Part shown: in pieces, positions 12,119-22,128 of the stretch
How positions within the stretch are numbered: position 1 is the stretch's first letter
Layout: every line of letters begins with the position of its first letter
Origin: Rhynchosporium graminicola
Taxonomy: Eukaryota; Ascomycota; Leotiomycetes; Helotiales; Ploettnerulaceae
Direction of reading: 5' to 3'
Assembly (NCBI GenBank): GCA_900074885.1
Contig: FJUW01000033.1
Coordinates: 124,001-188,000, forward strand
Length of the DNA: 64,000 nt
Made by a program: the position numbers and the translations under genes
Notes under the pieces: model-generated
The model's database searches: none
What the model saw: the letters and a program-made list of their open reading frames with translations, nothing else
Told to the model about the DNA's origin: nothing

Positions 12119-14690
12119 ATGAAAGCTACAAGCGAGTCTCGAAGGGCGACGCGGCCTGGGAAGAGACCTGTGAGGATTTGTTTTCGGTAGGTTATGGAGG
12201 AACCTAAAGCTCTTCTTCGAAATATATCAAGATATTCTTGAGAACTTTCTTATCCTTCTCGCGACATTATTTTGATATGGCCATTACTGACTGTTTCGTC
12301 ACCTCAGGTGCAGAAATCGTAAGGTATGGTCTAAAATATTGTTCTTGATCGGAGTTGCACAACTCTATTCTGATCACAGCAGGTTCGCTGTGATGGAACC
12401 CAGCAGGGGAATTGTCAAAATTGCTTGAGGCTTGGATTTAGCTGTTCTTTCGGTAGTCAAGATGCAGAACCCCAGAATGCATTTTCACCACAAGCACAGA
12501 TTGCTTCGCCGAATTTGACCGTAGTACTTGAACGACGTCGAGGCAGAAAGGCTTGCAAAATTTGTCATGACCAGAAAGCAAAGTGTTCTGGTGAGTTTCC
12601 TCGATGCGAAAGATGCTCGCAGCGAAATATCGTCTGTCAATATTCACCAAGTGCTCCAACTATACCAGTGTTAGTCTCCCGCCCTCGTAACGCTGCAGTT
12701 GAGCTAACATATCCAGTGACATCGGTCCTGATAAAGCGATTGTCAGGCAATATATCGACGCTTTCTTTGAACACATTTACCCTATTCCAGGTCAGAGTTT
12801 TCTCCACCGGTCGATATTTCTTCAGAACTGGTCCAAAGGTGCACATAGTCCTCATTTCCTCCAAGCTCTATGCGGTGCCACTGCGAGGTTTCTGGGCCCC
12901 CATCAACAAGCAGGCGCTTGGATACAGGAGGCGGAGGAGCAAGTTCTGAAATTGATTACTGCACCTTCTCTCTCTGTCATCGAAACTTTGTTAATCATAA
13001 TATTCGATCGATTGACCTCTCGGAAATTTGACAAAGTCATGGCATTGTCTGCTCTTGTGGTCCGATTCGCTCTTGCCCTTAGACTGAATTACACTAATAA
13101 GAAGCTCACTTTCGTGGGACAAGAACGTCGACGCCGTCTCATGTGGTCGATTTTCATGAGTGATACCTTACTTGCTAATGGTCGCGCGGACTTTACTTTG
13201 ATTTCCGTCGAGAAAGTCCACTTGCAGTTACCGTGTCACGAACGAAACTTTTCGTATGATATCCCAGTGGAAACAGAGTTTTTGAAGCCAGACCCAGTGT
13301 TGAATAACAAGTCAAATATTGGTATGATGGGATTCCTGATTCGAATTTTGGAAATACGTGTTCGTATACAGAAGTAAGTTCAATGGGACACCATTTGCGA
13401 TATGATCCTAATTCTGTAGATTCACCCATGAGATGGTCGATCGAAGAAACATAACACCCCAAGCTCAGGTGGAACTGGACTCCCTCGCAAACGAAGTTCA
13501 ACAATTTTCAACAAATCTCCCACCCACATACCTCATGAACCAACGCAATTTTCTCTTGAGAGCCTACACTCCGGAGCGTACGACCTATATTATGCTACAT
13601 GTGTGGTGGAATATGTGTTACTGTGATCTGTACAGATTCACTATTCCGGGCTTCCATGAAGCATTGCCAGACGAGGTTTTGTCAAACCTTCCCGCTAACT
13701 TTTTGAAACATTGTCGGGAGCGCTGCTTACAGCACGCAGTCGATATTGCGAACATCTTTGCAAGCATTTTGAATTTGGGAAGGGATCTCTATATCACTGA
13801 TACGGCTCTGGCAATATGTGCTCTTCAGTGTGCTAGAATTATTATATCCCTTGGTCCTCTGGTCGAGGAAAAAATGGAGAGAGGTAAAATCATCGAAAAG
13901 AGTACGGCATGTTCTGACATTTTGCAACAACATTCGGAACTGTATCCAACATCTAGGCTATTAGTAAGTCACTTCCATCTTGAAGACTTGCCCCTAATCG
14001 TAGATTAGAAAGGTAAAATTCAGGAAATTATACGATCTAGCGAATGCTCTACTCCGCGCGAGTCAGACAAAATCCTGTATGCACGCTGGGAAGACTGGTA
14101 GGATGAAGACTGATGATTATAGGACGGAGATCCAACCATCATTTGGCTCGGCGATAGACGTCAATTTGCAGTTACCACCACGACAAGTCTACACAAAACA
14201 TAGCTTTCTATCCGAAATAAGTCAAATGGCAGATACCAACGATTTAGACGAACTCCTTCCACCCGAGGGAAACAGACAAGACTCTGCTCTCGCAAGGACT
14301 ACTCAAGCTACGGAGTCACAGCAGGCTAGGCAGACTGTGGGTAGTGACGTAGTCGTTACAATCTTCCCGCCTGGCATGGAAGCCAGACAGGACCTCACGG
14401 GAAACTTTACAGAGTATGATATGACCTGTAAGTACTGGTGTCTATATACCACATTCCCACGAATATTTTACAATTAGAAGACACATCCTACTTTATTTGT
14501 GTGAGACCTGTGTAATATGTGCTGATTCCACTGTCGCCTAGGGATGTTAGGTCCTGAATTCGCAATGGGGAGTGCTGAGTACGATGTGCTTATGGATCCT
14601 TATCTGCGTATGCACAATGGAGTTGAGAACGGACCGTGGGATTCTGAAGGATTCCCATGCTCCGATCAGAATGATACATTTTACTTCTAA
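12119..14690 (+). CDS. Transcription factor with two tandem Zn2Cys6 clusters, 714 aa
   Basis: Seven exons: 12119-12186, 12308-12323, 12383-12669, 12717-13373, 13420-13963, 14004-14427, 14542-14690. All introns are GT-AG, and the total of 2145 nt closes in frame. The first zinc cluster has Cys at 21, 24, 31, 39, 42 and 49 (CX2CX6CX7CX2CX6C). The second has Cys at 86, 89, 96, 103, 106 and 113 (CX2CX6CX6CX2CX6C), after a 36-residue linker. A fungal-specific transcription factor domain follows (about 150-450), with marks such as FFEHIYPIPG, FLQALCGATARFLG and RRRLMWSIFMSD. The C-terminus (about 520-714) is polar and ends in an acidic, aromatic stretch that may activate transcription. It is probably a nuclear regulator of the flanking transporter and beta-glucosidase genes; this is inferred from position and from a shared promoter motif. 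Most family members have only one cluster. Confidence 0.9.
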
Positions 14691-14955
14691 AGGTAGAGGC
14701 ATAATTCAATGGTGTTACTTTATTGCCCCTACTTTACTTCAATTTCTCAAATTTTGGATATGAGGACATGGTTCGGAGTAGTAAATTGACTCTCGATCGT
14801 GTATAATCTCTACACAAATGACAAGAGTACAGCCCAGGCCAATATCAAGAGCCCACGGTTCTTACCCGAAATGTGGACATAGAAACTCGTCCCACGGATC
14901 TCATCGGGGTGGAGAAATACACTCTGTGGAGTTCCCAGCAACAAAGTGGGCTATG

Positions 14956-14971
14956 GCGGCTGTCGGGGGGA
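14956..14971 (+). promoter_or_regulatory. 16-nt motif GCGGCTGTCGGGGGGA, copy 2
   Basis: Identical over 16 bases to 11910-11925 and also ends 194 nt before an ATG, here that of the beta-glucosidase (15165). The flanking bases are not similar, so this is not simply a duplicated promoter. It is a candidate site for the adjacent zinc-cluster regulator. Confidence 0.5.
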
Positions 14972-15164
14972 GAGTTAGGGAGCTCCACAAAGCTATGCTC
15001 AGCCAAGCCACCGGAACCCAGAGATTTGGGACAAGGCTGACAATCCCTGGAGTTTCTTGCAGCCTTTCTCTTGTTCTCCTCTCTTCACTTCTTTCCAATA
15101 TCTTGTATCCGCATACTGCTGTCAATGCAATATGGTTATCGTTCGCCAAAAATCCAATAATTCC

Positions 15165-17859
15165 ATGGATATTGATTATGTCATAAGCGAGGCCACGGTC
15201 AGAGAGAAGGTGCAACTGACAGCGGGTAAGTATGGCTCTTTAGCCTCCGGGGTGTGTCTAGTTTACTTAAGCTGATCCCTTATGTTGACAGGCCACGATT
15301 TTTGGCACACTGCTCCTATCCCTCGATTATCTGTTCCTTCGATCAAATTCTCAGACGGACCAAATGGCGTTCGTGGATCAAAGTTCTTCGACAGTGTTCC
15401 TGGTGTTTGCATACCTTGTGGTTCGGGCTTGGGTGCTACATGGAATAAAACCCTCCTAAAAGCCGCAGGTGTCCTGTTGTCTCAAGAATGTAAGGTCAAA
15501 GGCGCCCATGCCTGGTTAGGCCCTACTGTCAACATGCATCGCTCTCCTTTGAATGGTCGTGGATTTGAGAGCTTCTCCGAGGATCCTTTCTTAAGTGGCA
15601 TATTGGCAGCCAAGATTATCGAGGGTGTACAGAGCGGCGGAAGTGCAGCTGTTCTTAAACACTTTGTCGCCAACGACCAAGAAACAGAGAAGAGAAGTGT
15701 TGACGTGGTAATCTCTGACCGCGCGCTGCGCGAGATATACCTCTTGCCTTTTCAGCTGGCTCTCAGATACGGGAAGCCCGATGCAGTCATGTCATCATAC
15801 AACAAAGTTCAGGGTATGCATTGTTCTGAAAGCAAAAACTTACTCAGGGACATTCTGAGGACGGAATGGGGTTTCGATGGCTTGATAATGAGCGACTGGT
15901 TTGGCTTCCCGATACCGCTTTTAGTGCTCGGCTAATTTGTTTACTCACTAACTGTACCTAGGTTTGGAACTTATTCGACGGATGCCGCTTTTGCAGCGGG
16001 ACTTGATCTTGAGATGCCTGGGCCAAGTCGACATCGCTCCACTGCAGCTTTATTGGCCCTTTCTATCGGCAAGCTACAAATGAAAGATGTTGATGCGGCT
16101 GCTTCTAATGTTCTTCGATTTGTGCAGAAGTTGTCTAGACAAGAAGTAGCGAGCGTTGAGAGGACCAGGAACCTGCCCGAAGACATGAGTCTGAATCGTC
16201 AGCTCGCAACCGAGAGTATTGTTCTGTTGAAGAATGACAGTGGGATTTTGCCGCTGAGACCTGACTGTGGCAGTCTAGCTCTAATTGGACCAAATGTCAA
16301 GAACGCAGCTGCATGTGGAGGTGGGAGCGCAAGTCTAAACCCATACTACACAACTTCAGCATTTGAAGGGATTGTTTCCCAGATTGCCCCTGGTACAGAA
16401 GTGAAGTATGAAGCAGGTGTATATAGTCATTTTCTTTTACCTGTGTTAAACAAGAATAATGTGGTTAATGAGGATGGCCTTCCTGGTGTCACGATCGAAT
16501 TCTTCCACGAGTCATACTCAAATCGAGATCGGGTATCCTTCGACAAAACCACACTTCCTGAAGCCGCATACCAATTGATGGACTATAAGCAAGCCCAGAA
16601 CGACGAAACATTCTATATCTCCATGCGTGGAATGTTCATTCCCGAGTGTTCGGGCACGTATGAATTTGGTCTGGCATCATTTGGCGTTTCGGATTTATAC
16701 ATCAACGGGGAACTGACAATTGATAATTCAACAACTCAGGAGGTGGGCGGTATGTTCTTTGGTAACGGATCGAAAGAGTCAAGGGCCACATTCGAGATGG
16801 AGCAAGGTAAAGAATATCTTTTTAGAATGGAAGCTGGGAGCGCATCGACGTCGAAACTTTCAGGCGGAATGATAGACTTGCCAGGTGGTGCGTGTAGGCT
16901 TGGTGCATGCTTGAAGCTGAATCCCGAAGAAGGAATAAGGAGAGCCGTTGAGGTGGCTAAGAGCTGTAAGAATGTTATTGTTGTGGCAGGACTGAACGTA
17001 TGTCTTTATCTACTTCAGTTTGTAATCCTCTGATACTATGTGCAGGGAGATTACGAGAAAGAGGGTCGGGATCGAATGGATATGGATATGCCAGCCGGCT
17101 ACGACGCGCTCATCAGCGCAGTGCTCGCTGTCCAACCCTCTACAATCGTCGTTACGCAAGCCGGGACTCCGATATCCATGCCCTGGCGCTCCGAAGCACA
17201 ATCTTTGATCCATACCTGGTACGGCGGCAATGAAAGCGGCAACGCACTCGCGGACATAATATTCGGAAAGGCGAATCCTAGTGGGAAATTACCCATGACG
17301 TTCCCGGATCGATTGGAGAACACTGCTAGTTTCCTGACTTTTGGAAGTGATAATGGGAAAGCAAGGTATGACGAGGGTATCTTCGTTGGTTATAGGTACC
17401 ATGACGCCGTTGGAAGAGGGGTTGCGTTTCCTTTCGGGTAAGTCGAGTATATTGATTCGGAAATGAGAAGCTAACGACTACAGGCATGGCCTTTCGTATA
17501 CAAAGTTCGCCCTTCGAGATCTAAAGGTTTCATCCGAACGAATCGAGGTGGTGGTTGAGAATACTGGGGGCAGAGCAGGCTCAGAGACACTCCAACTCTA
17601 TATCTCCAGAGACAGGAAAACTTCAGTATTCAAGCGACCAGTGAAGGAGCTCAAAGGTTTCGAGAAAGTCACTTTGGAAGCGAAGCAAGTAATGAGTGTG
17701 ACAATTCCCATTGACAAATATAGTACCGCTGTTTGGGACGAGAAAAGAGATGCGTGGGCTTGCGAAAAAGGCCAGTACACGGCGTCAGTGTTCGGCGGAG
17801 AACAATGTTTAAAGGGAACGTTTGAGTTGGCTAGGACGGCATACTGGAATGGATTATGA
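15165..17859 (+). CDS. GH3 beta-glucosidase with PA14 domain, 823 aa
   Basis: Five exons: 15165-15225, 15292-15898, 15962-16997, 17046-17437, 17484-17859. The total of 2472 nt closes in frame. The second intron uses the less common donor GTTTGG. It belongs to glycoside hydrolase family 3: the N-terminal barrel shows [29 protein letters not shown] and KHFVANDQE, and the nucleophile is Asp222 in IMSDWFG. A PA14 insert spans about 385-545. The second domain carries GGNES, whose Glu631 is the likely acid/base by comparison with yeast-type PA14 beta-glucosidases. A fibronectin III-like end follows FPFGHGLSY. It hydrolyses terminal beta-glucosides such as cellobiose. There is no signal peptide, so it is probably intracellular. 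It lies downstream of the zinc-cluster gene on the same strand, and its length is normal for the family. Confidence 0.93.
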
Positions 17860-18399
17860 TGCGTGATCTTTCTTCATTTTCATCGCTCAGGTAGAGCTAG
17901 AGCTTGTTCTACCATTCAATGTGCCAGCTTAATTGAACGACACAATGATAACCCCGAATCGATTAGATTTGTCAAATCCTTACGACATTAGTCTTAGACT
18001 AAATCGAAGTTCCGAAACTATCATAGGACGTTATAGAATTTAGCTTCAATGTATCGCTGAGCTTGCGATTTCCGCTGGACACGAATTCGATAGGCCCACC
18101 TCGAGGCTTTCATTTGGCTGATGTCGTCGCGCCCATGTTCTCAAGACTGGGTTATTGGTATTTTCCTGTTGTCATCTCATAACGAAATGTGTTGATGGCG
18201 CTCTGGACATAAGCCCAAGTTCAGTGCTAGACTGACGATGCAGACAGTCCTGAGTGTGTAGTGCTTTAACACTGTTATGATATGCCACCGGGAAGGTGAT
18301 CATACAGAATCAAGTAGTTCTGAGCTGTAGTCATGCTGCCACTCCAGGGCTCGGACATTTTCCCAGTTACATCGTCAAAAGTGATCAGACGTATCCTCA
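17860..18399. other. Intergenic, no feature seen
   Basis: This is the 3' flank of the beta-glucosidase and the upstream side of a pseudogene. It contains no open frame with recognisable content and no repeat. Confidence 0.5.
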
Positions 18400-18713
18400 A
18401 AAACTTCCCCAGCGTTTTTCAATGTTGCCTATACCCTCGCGGCTGCAAAGCCTTCACGGAAACACTCGCGCGTCAGCTAAGTCCAAAGAAATTCCGGTTT
18501 GTGTACGTGGGCGGGCACATTGTCGATGGAGATCCGTCGAAGCAGCATCGCTTCTTCAGTGATGCAATTCACATCAAGGTATGCTTGCACCTAATTCATA
18601 CTTGGTAAGATGACCTGGCCGCTAAATCCGCACGTTAGGGTGACATCGAAAACAAGCTCGCTGCACTCCAAGCTGCAAATACAAACGCGCCGTCTACTTC
18701 CCCAGGCCAGTAA
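18400..18713 (+). pseudogene. Truncated, frameshifted NAD(P)-binding epimerase-like remnant
   Basis: Two frames join into one protein-like stretch. About 18412-18450 reads VAYTLAAAK, and after one missing base at 18450/18451 the next frame reads FTETLARQLSPKKFRFVYV and continues to IK near 18579. A GT-AG intron (about 18580-18639) then leads to a short exon ending at TAA 18711-18713. The pattern resembles the C-terminal half of fungal NAD(P)-binding Rossmann proteins annotated as nucleoside-diphosphate-sugar epimerases. The N-terminal half with the dinucleotide-binding glycines is not found upstream. It is therefore probably a broken gene. The family assignment is from memory of the pattern and is moderate at best. 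Confidence 0.45.
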
Positions 18714-19289
18714 GTCTGATCTCACCGAAGAACAGACTGTTCATTATTCTGATCTGTTCAACGAATCCATTTTGTCTGGCAATAAGTGTGAGGAGTTGCC
18801 GCTGCGATGATCGATGTTGCAATTGCTGGTGCGGATGAACAGACTCTGTCACATTGCTGTTTTGCAGGAAAGGGGAAGAACAGCAATCGGTGGGCAGAAA
18901 TGAGCAGGAAATGTACTGTCTGTTGATCAAGGATGATCTTGGTTTTTTGGTAAAGTTTGGACAATGGCGATTGTCCTTTGCGGCGGGAATTTAGCGCTTC
19001 TACGAGACCTGCATAGAAAAGGGTACAGATCCTAACCGAACGATGAGTCGCAAGAGATGTTGGACAGAATTTGTGTGCTCATAGGACCGTGAAAGTAAGT
19101 ATCGTTTGCCTTGAACAATTCGCGGTAAGCTGATAACCTATTCTATTGTATACATCTTGAAATCTCTACTCCTATACAACACCCGCTACCATTTCAGAAA
19201 TATATACAGTCTACCCGCATGTTACTCCGTTTTTCAATATGCATCCGAACTCCGTTATAGCCATGCAAGTCCCTCTTAAGCAAAACAGT
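18714..19289. other. Intergenic, no feature seen
   Basis: A region between the remnant and the 3' end of the acyltransferase gene. A short plus-strand frame near 18995-19080 looks protein-like but has no ATG and no recognisable domain. Confidence 0.4.
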
Positions 19290-20753
19290 TTACAGCTTTT
19301 TCTCAACAACGCACTTCGATTCAAGCCATCTCGCAAATCGCACTGTCTGTGTGTCCACAGCCCGCCAGAAAACATCGGCAACCCATATAACAATTGGGAC
19401 GTACACGACTATTCCTGCCAACCAATACAACTGCCTTCCCCAGAAGGTTGCCTTACCAAAGAAAGTGTTGAAGATCGGATCAAAGATGGGTTCCAAGATC
19501 GTTAAGCATAGATTGTGCATAAGGTAGAGAGCGTACGAAATGGTTCCTAGATACTGCGCAACTGGGGTTGTGAAAATTCTCTGCAAGCATCGCAACTGGG
19601 TACAAGCCGCAACGATTTGAAAGGCTCCTAAACAAAACCAAACTTTCTGTCCCTGATAGGGCTCAGGTGTATGAGCATCCAAGAATCGTAATCCCCATAC
19701 CTCATCAATGTGGTTATTCGTCCAGCTCGCGATAAACAGTCCAGAGATGGCATTAGCCAACCAGAATGCTTGAATAAGTTTTTGTTTGACTTCGGAGCCA
19801 CAATCTGTATTCGGATATTTTCCATCGAATGACGGAAGCATCGGACTCAAGGTTGGTGAGCTGAGAGATCGATCCCGGAGAAGAGTGACTTCAGCAATGA
19901 ACATCCCGCCAAGAAACTCAACAGTGTAAAGCTGACCACTGTAAAAGCAAAACAAGATGATGCCGGCCAGCAAGGTTAGACGAACATTCGATCGGCATCT
20001 AGAAAGTCCAAGAAGAGTAACGAAAAGGAGGAGAGACTGGGCGAACTCGACAGGAATCGTCCACAGAGCTGGGTTGTACTGTGGCTGGGGGTACGCTAAG
20101 TCGTTGACTGCCCATGATGCGCGTAATAACCTGACACAGGTCTCCCAAACGTGTTGCAATTGTGAAGCCAGATCTATCTGTCTTTGTGCGTACCGATCGG
20201 TTGACAATCCAGAGAATAAAGCTATTGCCATGATGAGCAACGCAACAAATGAAGGAAGGAAAAGACGTAAAGCGCGTCGAAATATCGAGGAAGAGATTGT
20301 GTTTGCGAAGGCCGCATATTGTTGAGAATGTATTTGCTTGAGAGGCTTGTAAGAAAGTACGTATCCGGAAATTATGAGAAATATGTGTACCATTGGGCGT
20401 GCCGAATATAATACCCGGAGGAAGGGTAATTGAAGTGGCGATGAAGTGGCTCCATCCTCATAAGCTCCATAAGGCTCCGTATACCAGCCTAGGTTCTCCT
20501 CCGTGTAGTGTCCCAAGAACACGATGAAAGACGAAACTCCGCGCAGTCCATCAAGATATGAGGTCGGATGTAGTCGTTGAGGTTTAGAATGGCATGGATG
20601 TGTTCTTCGTTGTAGGAAACTCGGGAGGAGGCCGCATGTCGTTCGGTGAAGGAGTCGCATTCCGGAGGAGAAGAATACAGCGTATTCGGAATCTTCAACT
20701 GTGTCTGCTTCACTTGATTCCCAGACTTCTCGCTGCTGGCCTTTGGTCTCCAT
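19290..20753 (-). CDS. Membrane acyltransferase 3 family protein, 487 aa
   Basis: A single exon. The frame continues upstream to 20873, but only from a GTG codon; the first ATG is at 20753-20751 and gives METKGQQ at the N-terminus. The protein belongs to the acyltransferase-3 family (OafA/NodX type), integral membrane proteins that move acyl groups onto sugars or other small molecules. The family mark YLDGLRGVSSFIVFLGH lies near residue 66, and the catalytic His is probably in this stretch. About ten hydrophobic segments follow, including HIFLIISGYVLS, SIFRRALRLFLPSF and LGTISYALYLMH. Length is normal. The acceptor is unknown. It lies upstream of and on the same strand as the FMO gene, but 1.4 kb separates them, so no operon-like link is implied. 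Confidence 0.88.
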   Translation of the reverse strand: METKGQQREVWESSEADTVEDSEYAVFFSSGMRLLHRTTCGLLPSFLQRRTHPCHSKPQRLHPTSYLDGLRGVSSFIVFLGHYTEENLGWYTEPYGAYEDGATSSPLQLPFLRVLYSARPMVHIFLIISGYVLSYKPLKQIHSQQYAAFANTISSSIFRRALRLFLPSFVALLIMAIALFSGLSTDRYAQRQIDLASQLQHVWETCVRLLRASWAVNDLAYPQPQYNPALWTIPVEFAQSLLLFVTLLGLSRCRSNVRLTLLAGIILFCFYSGQLYTVEFLGGMFIAEVTLLRDRSLSSPTLSPMLPSFDGKYPNTDCGSEVKQKLIQAFWLANAISGLFIASWTNNHIDEVWGLRFLDAHTPEPYQGQKVWFCLGAFQIVAACTQLRCLQRIFTTPVAQYLGTISYALYLMHNLCLTILEPIFDPIFNTFFGKATFWGRQLYWLAGIVVYVPIVIWVADVFWRAVDTQTVRFARWLESKCVVEKKL

Positions 20754-22128
20754 TGTCCCCCAATATTTCACCAACAATGTGAAGCGTAGCCAAGGGGCTA
20801 CTTGAGGGTCATCAAACAGTGTGTTGAGTAGGTTTAAACACCACCGCAACTGAATGGAAAGACAATGGAACACGTGAACAGAATGTTAGCCGAAATGGAA
20901 ATATGCCAGTTCGTAATGAAAAGAAACAATGGATGGAAAGGGGAAAGAAATGTAGAAACCCTGAAAGAAGGGGGAAACCCCATATTTTGCAGACATGTCC
21001 GCCCCACTCCTGACGAATACACAGCGATTAAGCTTTTCAATGTATATGCCGCGCCGATCATCTGCTCGACCAGGTGTGTCCAAGCAACTCTGGAACGAAA
21101 GATGTGCTAGGCGATGCTGGGGGAAGCCGAAGAGTCTTCATGCCGCTGGCATCAGATCTTTTGGATGGTGCGATGTTACAGAAATATCGAAACTGTTGGT
21201 TGGATATGAGGCCGGAAGAAAGCTTTCGGATGGCTGACTGTGGAGACACCTCGATCGTCTGAACTCAAAACTGAAGAGTTATCTCCTTTTCAGCCACAGC
21301 TGAAGCTGGAAGGGCTAGACTGGGAATGTGGTCCCGCAGAGGAACGGTGATGCCGAAGTGACATAATTCGCAGAATGCGGAAAGTTCTTGCTTTGGACCT
21401 CCTAGTATCATACCATACACACCTATGTAGGCAGCTTTGCGGGGTATAACCAAATCACGGACGGCATCCTAGCGCTCAATTGAATGAAGCCCAAGCCGGG
21501 AATTTCCTTGATCTGTCTGCTAGTAAGTAGCAGGAGAAAAATAAGGTTATGGGTATTAAAGAGGAACAGACCGTTAGGGCAAGATTAAGAAGAAAAACGT
21601 TGTCCTGAGACATGGGCTACTGTATGGATGTCTCATGTTGAAGGCTCAAGTGGATGTGGAAGGAGGAGAGTTGGCGCTGAAGCAAAGTCAAAAAGAAAGT
21701 CCGACACAGCGTGATTAGTCAGCATCCAATAGAGATGTCACATGAGAGATATTTCAGGACGCTTCCGTGCCCACCCGCCCTCCTCTTGAAATTATACACC
21801 TTCTGCCGTCAGTTCTGACCTCACGAAAAACAAAATGATTCAAATAATTTAAAGCTATCGATGAATTTGGCACACCGTATATACCCAGCCTCGTACGGCG
21901 ATGTGTCACTCTTCCAAGCGATGGAAGATGAACTACTCAGAAGCATCCGGAGATTAAAACCAGTTTACCGTCATTTATCAAGTGTAGTATCTGGTGCCAA
22001 AAGCTTGAAAAGTCACGTGTGATTGTCAACTAGACTATTAACATTCCGTTATGCTTGGTCGTCCGCTATGGGCTGTTGTGGACCAAAGTCCTCGTAGGGG
22101 TCCGTAGGGGTCCTGTATGGGGCAAAAT
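20754..22128. other. Intergenic, no gene seen
   Basis: Upstream region of the acyltransferase gene and 3' flank of the monooxygenase. Short frames only. Two tandem copies of the 10-mer GTAGGGGTCC lie at 22094-22113, just past the monooxygenase stop. No other feature was found. Confidence 0.5.

Noticed and set aside
20754..20873. Longer N-terminus for the acyltransferase
   Set aside because: It would need a GTG start; the first ATG is at 20753 and leaves the domain complete.
22094..22113. Tandem GTAGGGGTCC repeat after the monooxygenase stop as a functional element
   Set aside because: Two copies only, with no known role; likely chance or slippage.
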